DNA of 64,000 bases from Terriglobia bacterium (GCA_035712365.1 DASTAW010000008.1:62001-126000); one strand, 5' to 3'; numbered from the stretch's first letter, positions 53,003 to 62,806 are shown. Notes: generated by a model from the sequence alone, not told the origin. Numbers and translations: made by a program.

Positions 53003-55840
53003 CTAATCTGCTTCGGATTCAATTTCGTGCAAGGCGGCCAGGCAACGCTCGCAGACCTCGGGATATACGTCGTCCTTCCCAACCTGCTCCGAGTAGTTCC
53101 AGCAACGGGCGCATTTGCCTCCGGAGGCGCGCTCGATTCTGATCTTCAGTCCCGGCACAGAGCTTTCAGCAGCGCTTGATGTATATGGCTCAAGCTGCAC
53201 CTGGGAGACGATCAGGAGCGTGGGCAACTCTGAACGATATTGTTCAAGCAGAGGACCGAAATTCTCGTCGCCGCTCAGGATGAGCCTGGCCTCAAGCGGG
53301 CTGTGGATTACATCTTCGCGCCGTGCCGATTCCAGCGCCTTCAGCGCAACATCACGCACCTCAATCAACCGCGGCCAGTTGTCAAGTTTTTGCTGGCAAG
53401 GCGCCGGAACCTCATCGCGCAGGCTGGACGTTGGAGTAAATTGCGCGAGGTGAACGCTGGGCTCGCGCGATGAGTCTGGCGGCAGGTGCGCCCAGACCTC
53501 TTCAGCGGTAAAGCACATCAGCGGAGCCACTGCCCGGACAAGCGCGTCGGCAATGCGGTAGAGGGTGGTCTGCGCGGCCCGCCGCCGCACCGACTGCGCC
53601 GGGGCCGTGTAGAGCCGGTCCTTCAGAATATCGAAATAGAAAGAGCTCAGCTCGATGGTCGCAAAATCGTAGATGGCCCGATAAACCTTGTGGAAAGCGT
53701 CCTCGTTATAGGCTGCGTAAACCCTTTCCAGCAGGTTTGCGGTCTCGACGTGTGCCCAGCAGTCGATCTCTCCAAGCTGGTCCCCGCGCACGCTGTTGCC
53801 GGCGGGGTCGAAGTCATAAAGATTCGAAAGGCAGTAGCGGAAGGTGTTGCGAAGTTTGCGATAAGCTTCCGACAGCCGCGTCAGGATCTCCGAAGAGATC
53901 ACCACATCCTCGCGGAAGTCGATGGAAGCCACCCAGAGCCGCAGGATTTCCGCCCCGTGCGTCTTGATGACTTCGTTTGGATCGATGACATTGCCCAGCG
54001 ACTTTGACATGGCGCGGCCCTGCGCGTCGAGCGCCCAGCCGTTGGTGAGCACCACGCGATAAGGCGCGCCGCCCTTCGTCACCATGCCCACCAGCAACGA
54101 ACTGTGGAACCATCCGCGATACTGGTCGCCGCCTTCAAGGTAAACATCCGCAGGCCAGGGCAAGTCTGGCCGGTGGCCCAGCACGGCGGTGTGGCTGGAG
54201 CCGGAATCAAACCAGACATCAAGAATGTCGGTCTCCTTGCGCAGGTTGCCGCCGCCGCAACCAGGGCACGTGGCACCCGGCGGAAGCAGGTCCGTGACAT
54301 CATGCGTATACCAGGCGTCCGCGCTTTCCTTCTTGAACAGCTCGATCGCCCTGCGGGCAAGGCTGGCGTCGAGCAAGGGTTTGTTGCAATCAATGCAGTG
54401 AAAAATCGTGATGGGCACTCCCCACGCCCGCTGCCGGGAAATACACCAGTCTGGCCGCGTGGCAATCATGTTGGAAATACGCTCTTCACCCCAGTCCGGC
54501 GACCAGCGAACTTTCCTGATTTCTTCCAGCGAGCGTTCGCGCAGCCGCTCATGGTCAATGCTCACAAACCACTGCTCGTTGGCCCGGAAGATGATGGGAT
54601 TGTGGCAGCGCCAGCAATGCGGATAAGAGTGCGTCAGGCGGCCCGCCGGCCCCATCAAATTGCCGCGGGATTTTACCAGGTTGATGATGCTTTCATTGGC
54701 TTCAAATACCTTTTTCCCCTTGTATTCGGGCAAGCCTTCGGTGAACTCGCCCGCGTCGCCCACGGGAGAATAGATTTCGAGGCCGTATCGCATGCCTGTG
54801 TCGTAATCTTCACGGCCGTGCCCCGGCGCCGTATGGACCAGGCCCGTGCCATCTTCCGCCGTAACGTAATCCGCCAGCACACCCAGAAGCTTGCGTTCCA
54901 GGAACGGATGCTGTATCTCGATTCGGTCGAGTTTCTTGCCCGGAAAGCGCGCCAGCACCTCAGGCGCATTCAAGCCGGTCTCCGCCATCGCCGGTCCATG
55001 CCGCCGCGCTTCCAGGATGTAAACGGGGCCGTCTTTGCCGCCGTCGCTGGCCGCCACGTATTCGAAATCGGGGTGGAACGCCACCGCCATGCTGGCCGGA
55101 AGCGTCCATGGTGTGGTGGTCCAGATGATGACGTACGCCTCGCGCCCCTTCAGTTGCGGTGCAATGGCGCTCAAATCCGAAATCACCCGGTAGCGCACAT
55201 AAATCGACGGGCTGGTGTGCTCTTCATATTCAACCTCCGCCTCGGCCAGCGCAGTTTTGTCGTGTATGCACCAGTACACAGGCTTCAATCCGCGATAAAC
55301 GTAGCCCTTTTCGAGAAACGTCAGAAAGTTTTCCGCAATCAGCGCCTGGTAGGAGGGGTCCATGGTGAGGTAGGGTCTCGACCACTCGCCAAAAACTCCC
55401 AGCCGCTTGAAATCTTCCCGCTGAAGGTCGATATACTTTTCGGCGTAACGGCGGCACGCCCGGCGGATTTCAACTGTGCTCATCTGCCGCTTCTTCGCGC
55501 CGAGTTCCTTGTCAACGTTGATCTCGATGGGCAATCCGTGGCAGTCCCAACCCGGAACGTAAGGAGCGTTGAATCCCGCCAGCGTTCTCCACTTGATGAT
55601 GAAGTCTTTGAGGATTTTGTTCAGCGCGGTGCCCAGGTGAATGCGGCCGTTGGCGTAGGGCGGGCCGTCGTGCAGCGTAAAGAGCGGCGAATCCTTCCGC
55701 GCCTCCCGAATCTGGCTGTACAGGTCTTCTTCGGCCCAGCGGGCAAGCCACCGAGGCTCGTTCTGCGGCAGGTTCGCCTTCATCGAGAACTTGGTTTGCG
55801 GAAGATTCAGCGTTTGTTTGAGGTCGAGCGCCTTTCGCAT
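53003..55840 (-). CDS. ileS: Isoleucyl-tRNA synthetase
   Basis: A 945-residue class I synthetase. The HIGH element is PPYANGRIHLGT near residue 60; the KMSKS element reads AMSKS in GRAMSKSLGN, with the first Lys missing. The editing domain lies between, with TTPWTLPASMAVAFHP. The C-terminal zinc site is CARCWNYSEQ plus CERCLA. ATG 55840 is chosen because AAGGGGG lies just upstream and the protein then matches the E. coli length of 938. The longer frame reaches into a dispersed repeat at 55925 and is not real. Confidence 0.96.
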   Translation of the reverse strand: MRKALDLKQTLNLPQTKFSMKANLPQNEPRWLARWAEEDLYSQIREARKDSPLFTLHDGPPYANGRIHLGTALNKILKDFIIKWRTLAGFNAPYVPGWDCHGLPIEINVDKELGAKKRQMSTVEIRRACRRYAEKYIDLQREDFKRLGVFGEWSRPYLTMDPSYQALIAENFLTFLEKGYVYRGLKPVYWCIHDKTALAEAEVEYEEHTSPSIYVRYRVISDLSAIAPQLKGREAYVIIWTTTPWTLPASMAVAFHPDFEYVAASDGGKDGPVYILEARRHGPAMAETGLNAPEVLARFPGKKLDRIEIQHPFLERKLLGVLADYVTAEDGTGLVHTAPGHGREDYDTGMRYGLEIYSPVGDAGEFTEGLPEYKGKKVFEANESIINLVKSRGNLMGPAGRLTHSYPHCWRCHNPIIFRANEQWFVSIDHERLRERSLEEIRKVRWSPDWGEERISNMIATRPDWCISRQRAWGVPITIFHCIDCNKPLLDASLARRAIELFKKESADAWYTHDVTDLLPPGATCPGCGGGNLRKETDILDVWFDSGSSHTAVLGHRPDLPWPADVYLEGGDQYRGWFHSSLLVGMVTKGGAPYRVVLTNGWALDAQGRAMSKSLGNVIDPNEVIKTHGAEILRLWVASIDFREDVVISSEILTRLSEAYRKLRNTFRYCLSNLYDFDPAGNSVRGDQLGEIDCWAHVETANLLERVYAAYNEDAFHKVYRAIYDFATIELSSFYFDILKDRLYTAPAQSVRRRAAQTTLYRIADALVRAVAPLMCFTAEEVWAHLPPDSSREPSVHLAQFTPTSSLRDEVPAPCQQKLDNWPRLIEVRDVALKALESARREDVIHSPLEARLILSGDENFGPLLEQYRSELPTLLIVSQVQLEPYTSSAAESSVPGLKIRIERASGGKCARCWNYSEQVGKDDVYPEVCERCLAALHEIESEAD

Positions 55841-55924
55841 CACTCCCCCTTGTTGGGATAAATTGTTGATTATAGAAAAGGTCTTCATCCGGTGTCCAGC
55901 CACACGGCTTCTGGTGCTGTCCTT

Positions 55925-56004
55925 GCTTGACCGTAGCGGCGGCTTTACGCCGCCAAATGGCGATCCCGCCACGGCGGGATCGCCGCTACGATTCGAATCA
56001 GGAC
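55925..56004. repeat. Dispersed palindromic repeat, copy 1
   Basis: GTAGCGGCGG...CGCCGCTAC forms the outer stem, with inner hairpins GGCGGCTTTACGCCGCC and CGATCCCGCC-ACGG-CGGGATCG. Copy 2 is at 61342-61425 with the same order and only a few changes. It lies in the gap between ileS and the TonB-dependent receptor. Confidence 0.85.
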
Positions 56005-56049
56005 ACCACCGCTTCTCGAGCTTGCCCGGATGTGAATAATCGGGTTCGC

Positions 56050-58398
56050 TTAGAAGCTTGCCTGGAGGCGCAGGCCGTAACTGCGCGGCGTGGCGATGGC
56101 AGTCCCGGAAAACAGGCTGGCAAAATTGATCACATTCAGGTGGTTAGTGAGGTTCGAAGCCTGGAGTTGCAGGCTGACGGTCCTGCCTTCCTCATGGTAA
56201 AGGTCGAAACCCGCGCCCGCATCAACCGAGTATGACGGACGGACCCTTCCCCGCGCGAAGTCCACACGACTCAAAATCTCGGGGCCGTATTGGGCCAGCA
56301 GGAAGTTGTAATCGCTGCTTCCGGTATCGAGCTCAACCGGAAGGCCGCTGCCATAGGAAGTTTCAGTTGCCAGCCAGAACCGGCTGGCGGCCTGGTAACG
56401 CAAATTTCCTGAGGCAGAGTTGCGCTGGTCCTGAGAGACACGAAAGCGGCTGTTGTCTGCCAAGTCAGCGATGGCCTCTGCCCCGATGAAGAGCCCGCCG
56501 GTAATCGGTCCCTGGCCTGTCGCCACTTGGTTTGAATAACTGATGGAGCCCGAAAAGCGGCCCCAGTGCGGAAACGCCAGCTTGCCCTCGATGCCCTCCA
56601 CGGTGGCATGAGCGACGGCGATGGGAAAACTGACGCCGGTATTCAGTAGCGTGTCGTCGTCGGCAAAATTGCGGAAGGTCCGGCGAAACACATTCACATC
56701 CAGCCGCACCCGCCCCTGGATGCCCTTGGTCACGCCGACCTCGTAATAATTCGCACGTGCCGGTTCCACCGGCAATCGAACCACCAGCGGATTGATCTGG
56801 TCAATCGCGGGAGAACTTGCAAGCAGCAGGTTTTCCATGGCCGGCGTCTGAAACACTCGGTCATAGTCGGCGTGGACCAGCAAACCGAGCCCGGCAAAAT
56901 ATCGAGAGACGGCAACGCGGGGGCTCCATGCTGACTGGTGTACTACAAAACCGTAATGGTCAAAGCGCATACCGAGACTGACGTTCCAGTTCTTCAATCG
57001 CAGCGTATCCTCTGCAAATGCTGCCGGCTCGATGTCGGTCTGCCGGTCGGCGAACACAAAGCTCTGCGCCGTATCCGGATCAAACAACGAGGGGTTCGTA
57101 ATGGCGTATTGCAGGTTTTCGCGCACAGGATTGAAAATCGTATCCACGCCAATTTTCCAATTGTGGATTCCCTGCGAGCCCGCCAGGGTAGCCCGGCCGT
57201 AACCCTGCCGGAACCCGCGCTGCTGGCTGATGGCGACAGGAGTGGAGAGGTTGTTCGACCATAATTGGAATGATTCGTCCCTGAGGCTTCCCTCAGCGCC
57301 GAACAAGAGGGTAGGCGATAGCACACGGCTGTAGTCCGCCTGGAAATTGGTTTCGCTGTCGGCGGTGTCCTGACGCTGGCCGTCCTCCTGCTGGACAAGC
57401 TCGTTGGGGACGGTGTACCGGGTCTCCGCGTGGCGGATTGAGATTCGCAGATGGTCTCTCTGCGTCAGGTCACGCGACCACGTAGCGCCGGCCGCCCCGT
57501 TCGACCCGCGGTTGGTGTAGTTGGCAAGCACAGGCGGGTCAAGATAGCGGTCCGTGACACCCGCGTCGCCGGAAACCAGGAACTGGTTGGCGCCCTCGGC
57601 GAACCCCATTTCGACCCCGCCAGCCGCCGTGGCGAAACTGCCGCCGTCGGCCTCGGCCCTCATGTGGAAGCCGGGCGGGAGGTCCTTGACCGTCGTCACC
57701 TCCACCACTCCACCCAGTTTGCGGCCATACTCGGCCGGGAAGCCCGCGGTCATCACCCGCATCGACTCAACATCATCCTGGGTAAGGGGAGGCGCAAAGG
57801 CCGGAGAGCGGTTTTCCGTCAGCGGCAGTCCATTCACCACAAATTGCACATCGTATTCTGAGCCGCGGGGATGCAGGACTCCATTCGCTTCATACAGCCA
57901 GCCCGGCTGAGAATTCACCACGTCCGATAAGCCGCGGCCGAGCTGCGCGGGGAGCTGCTGGTTCAGCGCTTGGGGCCCAGCCGAGTAAACAGTCCGGGGG
58001 CTTTCGGGATCAATCAGCGTGCCCGATCCCGTCACGTTGATGCTGCTTCTTACCGGCGCCAGGCCTAAGGTTACGGAAACCGTGACCGGCACTTCAGATT
58101 GCACCGTAACGAGCTTGTTGAAAGGAACAAATCCGGGGTAGGTAACTTCGAGGCGATAGAGGCCGTATGGAAGTTCCCGCGCGATGTAATTTCCCGCGTT
58201 GCTGGTCAGGAAAGTGCGGTCAACATGGTTCGCCTCACTCGCCAGCTCCACCGAGGCGGCCAGCGGTCCTCCTTTCTGGTCCTGGACCTTCAGGCGGATT
58301 TCTCCCTGCTCGTGCTGCGCCTGAGCAGGGGCAACCCCGAGCGCCGCCAGCGCCAGGCAGCAGACCATTTGTGCGAGGAATATGTGCGCTTTGACCAA
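56050..58398 (-). CDS. TonB-dependent receptor with carboxypeptidase-regulatory-like domain, 1
   Basis: A 782-residue outer-membrane protein. A signal peptide of about 27 residues ends in APAQA. The N-terminal domain (about 30-115) is a carboxypeptidase-regulatory-like fold, LKVQDQKGGPLAASVELASEA to VTVSVTLGLAPV. A plug follows (RGLSDVVNSQPGWLYEANG) and then a C-terminal beta-barrel ending in LRLQASF with terminal Phe. The start is a TTG at 58398; ATG 58368 inside the signal is an alternative. A TATAAT on the minus strand (58409-58404) lies very close, so the transcript may be leaderless. The substrate is unknown. Confidence 0.85.
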   Translation of the reverse strand: MVKAHIFLAQMVCCLALAALGVAPAQAQHEQGEIRLKVQDQKGGPLAASVELASEANHVDRTFLTSNAGNYIARELPYGLYRLEVTYPGFVPFNKLVTVQSEVPVTVSVTLGLAPVRSSINVTGSGTLIDPESPRTVYSAGPQALNQQLPAQLGRGLSDVVNSQPGWLYEANGVLHPRGSEYDVQFVVNGLPLTENRSPAFAPPLTQDDVESMRVMTAGFPAEYGRKLGGVVEVTTVKDLPPGFHMRAEADGGSFATAAGGVEMGFAEGANQFLVSGDAGVTDRYLDPPVLANYTNRGSNGAAGATWSRDLTQRDHLRISIRHAETRYTVPNELVQQEDGQRQDTADSETNFQADYSRVLSPTLLFGAEGSLRDESFQLWSNNLSTPVAISQQRGFRQGYGRATLAGSQGIHNWKIGVDTIFNPVRENLQYAITNPSLFDPDTAQSFVFADRQTDIEPAAFAEDTLRLKNWNVSLGMRFDHYGFVVHQSAWSPRVAVSRYFAGLGLLVHADYDRVFQTPAMENLLLASSPAIDQINPLVVRLPVEPARANYYEVGVTKGIQGRVRLDVNVFRRTFRNFADDDTLLNTGVSFPIAVAHATVEGIEGKLAFPHWGRFSGSISYSNQVATGQGPITGGLFIGAEAIADLADNSRFRVSQDQRNSASGNLRYQAASRFWLATETSYGSGLPVELDTGSSDYNFLLAQYGPEILSRVDFARGRVRPSYSVDAGAGFDLYHEEGRTVSLQLQASNLTNHLNVINFASLFSGTAIATPRSYGLRLQASF

Positions 58399-58529
58399 AG
58401 TTGATTATAACTCCGGTACCGGGGTGGACGATTCTCCGTATCCAGGCAGTCCGGCTACCCCGCCAGCTTGCGTAACGCGTCAGAAAACTTGCCAACGCGG
58501 CGCCCACCTTCAACTGCGCAGATGTTGCC

Positions 58530-58563
58530 TAGCGCCGACCCGGCCCTGGCGGGGTCGGCGCTA
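58530..58563. repeat. Perfect 12-bp hairpin between the receptors
   Basis: TAGCGCCGACCC (58530-58541) and GGGTCGGCGCTA (58552-58563) are perfect inverted arms with a 10-base loop. No T-run follows. The ends (TAGCG.../...CGCTA) resemble those of the dispersed repeats at 55925 and 61342. Confidence 0.75.
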
Positions 58564-58655
58564 CACGGGGCCGAGCAGGGCCACCTCCAGGCAGAGCGGA
58601 TTTGTTAAAATTCCGCCATTTCGAGCGAACTGAGCGACAATGGAGTTCACAATCG

Positions 58656-61280
58656 ATGCGACCGCATTTTTCTCAACGCTCGAATCGCCTGAAAGCGTTT
58701 ACTGCCCGCCGCGCAGCAGGACCGCTTGTTCTGGGGCTTTTCGCCAGCCTTGCCGGCCTCCATGCGCTTGCCGCGCGCCCGCAGGCAACAGGACCGCCTC
58801 CCGCAACCGGGCAGCAGGTCCGCGCAGCCGGCCCGCAATCGCAGGCCCAGCAGCAAACATCGTCTCCCACAGGGCAGAACCAGGCCGGCGGCGCCCTGAA
58901 CCCGACGGATTCGTTGCTCGTCATCGTCAATGATGAGACCGGCCTGGCCGTGCCGCTCGCCCATGTTTACCTGGCGGACCCAAATGGCAACACGATCCAG
59001 AAGGGGGAAACGAATTACGCAGGGAGGTATGCCTTCAGGGACCTTTCGCCCGGCAATTACCGGCTGACCGTGGAGAAAGAGGGATTCTACGCTGTCCGCT
59101 CCGGGAACATCGCGATTGGCACGTTGGAGAGCACGGAAGTCATTCTGAATCGCGTGCGTGAAGTTCACCAGCGCATCAACGTGGCGGCATCGCCCGCGGC
59201 CATTGATCCGGCCAAAACCTCATCGACCCACAGCCTGACGGATACAGAAATTATGAACCTTCCCTACAGTGTTCCCCGCGACATCCGTTACGCTCTGCCG
59301 CTGCTTCCCGGCGTTGTGCAGGACGCCACCGGCCAGATCCACATCAATGGCGCTCCCACGCGGCAGGTCCTCGACCAGCTCGATGAATTTAACATCACGG
59401 ACCCTGCCAGCGGCTTTTTTAACGCTCGCCTGGCCGTGGACGCGCTGCGCTCCGTTACGGTCTACGATACCCGCTACCCGGTCCAGTACGGCAAAGCGTC
59501 GGGCGGCGTCCTCGATCTGGAATCGGGCATGGGCGACGACCGCTACAGGTTTTCCGGCACCGACCTGGTTCCCTCGCTTAACACCCATAAAGGTCTTCAT
59601 CTGGACGGCTGGACCCCGCATGGCAGCTTCTCCGGGCCTATCAGGAAGGGCAAAGCCTGGTTTCTGCTGGCTCCTGAAAGCGAGTATGACCTCGAGATCA
59701 TCAACGAACTCCCCGCCGGCGCCGACTCCGGCACCCGCTGGCGGTGGGGCGGCCTGGCAAAATCGCAGATCAACCTGACGCACTCAAACATTCTGACCAC
59801 CGATTTTCTGTTCAACGAATTTCGCAGCGACCACACGGGCCTTTCGCGCTTTAATCCGGTGGAGACCACAACCAGACGAAACCAGTCCATCTACCATCTC
59901 TCGGTGATTGACCAGTTCACGCTTTCGAACGGAATGCTGATGGAATACGGCGTTGGATTCAGCCGTTTTCACGTTGCCGAGCTGCCGCTGGGAAACGCCA
60001 CCTACTTGCTGACGCCGGAAGGCTCCGGGGGGAATTTCTTCCAGCAGTCCGAAGGGCGCTCCCAGCGCCTGCAATTCATTTCCAACCTCATCGCGCCTAG
60101 CTTCTCCAAATGGGGAACGCACGAATGGAGGACTGGCGTTGATTTTGATCGCGTGTCGGACCTGCAATCGTTCAATCGGCATGGTATCTCGATCGTGCGG
60201 CAGGACGGGACGCTATCGCGCGCAGTCATGTTTCCCGTCAACCCGTCATTCGAACAGGCAAATTTCGAGTCCGGCGTCTACGCTGAAGACCACTGGTCGC
60301 TCTCACCCCGTCTGGTTGTGGACCCCGGCCTCCGGCTCGAGTGGGACCGCATTGCCCGTGGCGCGAGGGTGTCGCCGCGCCTGGCGTTCAGCTACGCTCC
60401 GTCGGCGGAAGACAATACCAAGCTCGTGGCAGGCGCCGGCATCTACTACGACCAATCGAATATCGATCTGTACACAGAGCCGCTTGCCGGAACACGGATC
60501 GACACTTTTTACGATGCCACGGGTACCACGTTAATCCGGCCGCCCGTGGAAAGCATTTTTCTGATCAACCATGACAAGCTGGATAAACCCTGGGTTTTGA
60601 ACTGGAGCGCCGGCATCGAGCGCAAGCTTCCGGCCGAGTTCTTTTTGCGGACAGAGTACATCCAGAAGCGCGGCCATAGCGGCTGGACTTACGTAAACCC
60701 CTGCGCAGGTCCGCAAGGCTGCTTTTCAGGGCGGTTCCTGCTGGAGAGCGCGCAACGTGACCGCTACGACGCCGTGGACATTGCGCTGCGGCGGCGCTTC
60801 AGGAGCGGGCACGTCATCTACGCCGCCTATACGCACTCGAATTCGCGCTCCAACGCGGTGCTCGATTTCAACCTTCTCAATCCCTACTTCAGCCCGCAGG
60901 GTCCCGGACCGCTCCCATGGGACACCCCCAACAGGATTGTCTCCTGGGGCATCCTGCCGCTCATCAAGCAGTTCGATCTTGCCTACACGCTCGACTGGCG
61001 CCAGGGCTTTCCTTTCAGCGTGGTGAATGAAGACCAGGAACTGGTTGGCCGTCCCGATAGTGTGCGTTTTCCCGCCTCTTTTACCCTTAACATGGCGCTT
61101 GAACGGCGGGTTTCTCTGTTTGGATTTCGCTGGCAGTTGCGCGCTGGCTTTGACGACATCACGGACCGTCATAATCCCTACGCCGTCGATAACAATATCG
61201 ATTCGCCTAATTACCTGACCTTCAGCACCAGCGGGGGCCGCTCTCTCACCGGCCAGGTGCGGCTGCTGGGACGGAATTAA
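58656..61280 (+). CDS. TonB-dependent receptor-like protein with carboxypeptidase-regulatory-like domain, 2
   Basis: An 874-residue outer-membrane protein. A signal peptide of about 40 residues is followed by a Pro/Gln/Ala-rich linker, then a carboxypeptidase-regulatory-like domain (VNDETGLAVPLAHVYLADPNG to YRLTVEKEGFYAV). The plug has DQLDEFNITDPASG and VTVYDTRYPVQYGKASGGVL, and the rest is a barrel ending in VRLLGRN, without the terminal Phe of receptor 1. ATG 58656 is used; the ribosome site is weak (GGAG 11 bases away) and the open frame extends further. Divergent from receptor 1; together they probably import glycans or peptides. Confidence 0.82.
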   Translation: MRPHFSQRSNRLKAFTARRAAGPLVLGLFASLAGLHALAARPQATGPPPATGQQVRAAGPQSQAQQQTSSPTGQNQAGGALNPTDSLLVIVNDETGLAVPLAHVYLADPNGNTIQKGETNYAGRYAFRDLSPGNYRLTVEKEGFYAVRSGNIAIGTLESTEVILNRVREVHQRINVAASPAAIDPAKTSSTHSLTDTEIMNLPYSVPRDIRYALPLLPGVVQDATGQIHINGAPTRQVLDQLDEFNITDPASGFFNARLAVDALRSVTVYDTRYPVQYGKASGGVLDLESGMGDDRYRFSGTDLVPSLNTHKGLHLDGWTPHGSFSGPIRKGKAWFLLAPESEYDLEIINELPAGADSGTRWRWGGLAKSQINLTHSNILTTDFLFNEFRSDHTGLSRFNPVETTTRRNQSIYHLSVIDQFTLSNGMLMEYGVGFSRFHVAELPLGNATYLLTPEGSGGNFFQQSEGRSQRLQFISNLIAPSFSKWGTHEWRTGVDFDRVSDLQSFNRHGISIVRQDGTLSRAVMFPVNPSFEQANFESGVYAEDHWSLSPRLVVDPGLRLEWDRIARGARVSPRLAFSYAPSAEDNTKLVAGAGIYYDQSNIDLYTEPLAGTRIDTFYDATGTTLIRPPVESIFLINHDKLDKPWVLNWSAGIERKLPAEFFLRTEYIQKRGHSGWTYVNPCAGPQGCFSGRFLLESAQRDRYDAVDIALRRRFRSGHVIYAAYTHSNSRSNAVLDFNLLNPYFSPQGPGPLPWDTPNRIVSWGILPLIKQFDLAYTLDWRQGFPFSVVNEDQELVGRPDSVRFPASFTLNMALERRVSLFGFRWQLRAGFDDITDRHNPYAVDNNIDSPNYLTFSTSGGRSLTGQVRLLGRN

Positions 61281-61341
61281 CAGCGGGGGAATTTTTCCGC
61301 CGTCTGCCGCATCCCGCAACGAACACCGGGGTTTGGTGCTT

Positions 61342-61425
61342 TCCTGGCTTGAGCGTAGCGGCGGCTTCACGCCGCCAAATCGCGATCCCGCCACGGCGGG
61401 ATCGCCGCTACGATTCCAAAACAGG
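61342..61425. repeat. Dispersed palindromic repeat, copy 2
   Basis: Same organisation as 55925-56004, including GCTTGA at the left, GTAGCGGCGGCTT, the CGATCCCGCCACGGCGGGATCG hairpin and CGCCGCTACGATTC. It lies between receptor 2 and the BadF-type kinase. Confidence 0.85.
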
Positions 61426-61490
61426 AGGGTGCCCAGGCTCTTCCGCTCTTGACTGCGACCCTTCCCCAAGCCATCATGGCTTACTCTGCC

Positions 61491-62426
61491 ATGGGATATT
61501 TTCTTGGCATCGACGGCGGCGGCACTCACACCACAGCCTGGCTGGCCGACAAGGACCTTTCCGTCGTGGCGCGCGTCCAGGCCGGCCCCTCGAACCCCAT
61601 CAAGGTTGGACTCTCGAGCGCCCAGCGGGAGCTCGCGCGCGCTTACCGCAGAGCGTGGCGCGAGGCCCGCGTCCCGCCTGCCACGCTCGCTGGCGTCTGC
61701 GCGGGGCTCGCCGGTGGCGACGGCGCTCCCGTTCAGCGGAGCATGCTTCGCTGGATGCGCAAAGCTATTCCCGCGCGCGCCCACCTGATGACCACCGACG
61801 CCGCCATCACGCTTGCCGCGGCCCTTGGTGAATCGCCGGGCATTATCGTCATTGCCGGGACTGGCTCCATCGCCTTCGGCCGCGACCGCCGGGGCCGAAT
61901 TCTGCGGGTGGGAGGATGGGGCAATCAGTTTGACGACGCCGGCTCCGGATATGACGTGGGACGAAAAGCCATCGCCGCGGCCCTGCGCGCGCATGACGGC
62001 AGGGGCAAGCGCACCAGTCTGGCGCCGGCGATCTGCCGCAAGCTGGGTCTCAGAAAAATCACCGAAGCTGTGCCCCTACAACTGACCCCGCAGAACATTG
62101 CAGCGCTTTTTCCCGCCGTGCAGCAGGAGGCGGAGGCAGGAGACGCCACGGCCCGGCGACTGTGCCGTGAGGCGGCGGAAGATCTTGCCGAGCTGGCCGC
62201 AACCATCATTCGCCGCCTTCGCTGGAAGAATCGCGCCGTTCCCGTAGTGTGCTCCGGGGGCGTGTTCCGCTCCAGTGATCTCATTCGGCAAGCCTTTGCC
62301 CGCCGCATCCATCGCGTCGCTCCCCGCGCCCGCGTTTCGCTGCTCGAGCGCGAGCCTGTCGAGGGAGCATTGTTCCTCGCCCGACGATTGCTCTCGCCCC
62401 GCGACACCAACCACCCGAAAGCGTGA
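61491..62426 (+). CDS. BadF/BadG/BcrA/BcrD-type ATPase, N-acetylglucosamine kinase-like
   Basis: A 311-residue ASKHA-fold protein. FLGIDGGGTHTTAWLAD is the phosphate-1 loop, LMTTDAAITLAAALGE and IIVIAGTGSIAFGRD the phosphate-2 region, and GWGNQFDDAGSGYDVGRKAI and VVCSGGVFRSSDLI complete the fold. Eukaryotic and bacterial N-acetylglucosamine kinases belong here. ATG 61491 directly precedes the fold; 61476 and 61449 are in-frame alternatives, none with a good ribosome site. It probably phosphorylates a sugar released outside and brought in through the neighbouring receptors; that link is inference. A terminator follows. Confidence 0.83.
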   Translation: MGYFLGIDGGGTHTTAWLADKDLSVVARVQAGPSNPIKVGLSSAQRELARAYRRAWREARVPPATLAGVCAGLAGGDGAPVQRSMLRWMRKAIPARAHLMTTDAAITLAAALGESPGIIVIAGTGSIAFGRDRRGRILRVGGWGNQFDDAGSGYDVGRKAIAAALRAHDGRGKRTSLAPAICRKLGLRKITEAVPLQLTPQNIAALFPAVQQEAEAGDATARRLCREAAEDLAELAATIIRRLRWKNRAVPVVCSGGVFRSSDLIRQAFARRIHRVAPRARVSLLEREPVEGALFLARRLLSPRDTNHPKA

Positions 62427-62429
62427 TGC

Positions 62430-62507
62430 TGTGGCACGGGCGTCCCGCCCGTGTCGGACCACGGCCACGCCCGCCCTGAGCGAAGCGAACGAGATGGCCG
62501 TGCCACA
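62430..62507. repeat. Palindromic element, second copy of the 4387-4473 unit
   Basis: TGTGGCACGGGCG at the left and GGCCGTGCCACA at the right, with the same CCCTGAGCGAAGCGAACG core. It starts 3 bases after the kinase stop and lacks the outer 13-base arms present around the first copy. Confidence 0.85.
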
Positions 62508-62532
62508 GGGGACCTTGTAACAGAAGCTGGTA

Positions 62533-62572
62533 GCGCGGTCCCCCGATTTTGGGGTCCGCGGCTCTTTTTTTT
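62533..62572 (+). terminator. Rho-independent terminator
   Basis: CGCGGTCCCC and GGGGTCCGCG (10-base arms, one mismatch) enclose a 7-base loop and are followed by GCTC and eight T. It lies about 110 bases after the kinase stop, beyond the palindromic element, and should end transcription from the receptor/kinase block. Confidence 0.8.
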
Positions 62573-62777
62573 GGAAGCCAGCCCTCCACCCGTCACTCCG
62601 ATCCCTGCTCCGCCTCCGTCACTCCGAGCCCCTGCCCGTGATCCCGAGTGTCGCGAGGAACCTGCTGTTACCGTTCCTAAGGAGGCCGGAGCTTCAGCTA
62701 CGACATTTATCCGCCTCCCGCCAGCCAGCCTCAGCCGCTGAAGCAATCGTCAGGAAATTCTGCAGCATTGGCCCGCC

Positions 62778-62806
62778 GCATACATTCCAGACTGCGGAAT
62801 GTATGC
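62778..62806. repeat. Perfect 11-bp stem-loop in the intergenic region
   Basis: GCATACATTCC (62778-62788), loop AGACTGC, then GGAATGTATGC (62796-62806). No T-run. The stretch 62573-62918 otherwise has only short repeats of CGTCACTCCGA and no gene. Confidence 0.7.

Noticed and set aside
53003-55840. AMSKS in place of KMSKS as a sign of a dead isoleucyl-tRNA synthetase
   Set aside because: Loss of the first Lys is tolerated in many class I synthetases and all other motifs, including the zinc site, are intact.
54104-55861. A 585-codon plus-strand open frame antisense to ileS
   Set aside because: It overlaps a full-length, motif-complete isoleucyl-tRNA synthetase; the product has no recognisable domain and an Arg/His-rich composition typical of a GC-rich shadow frame.
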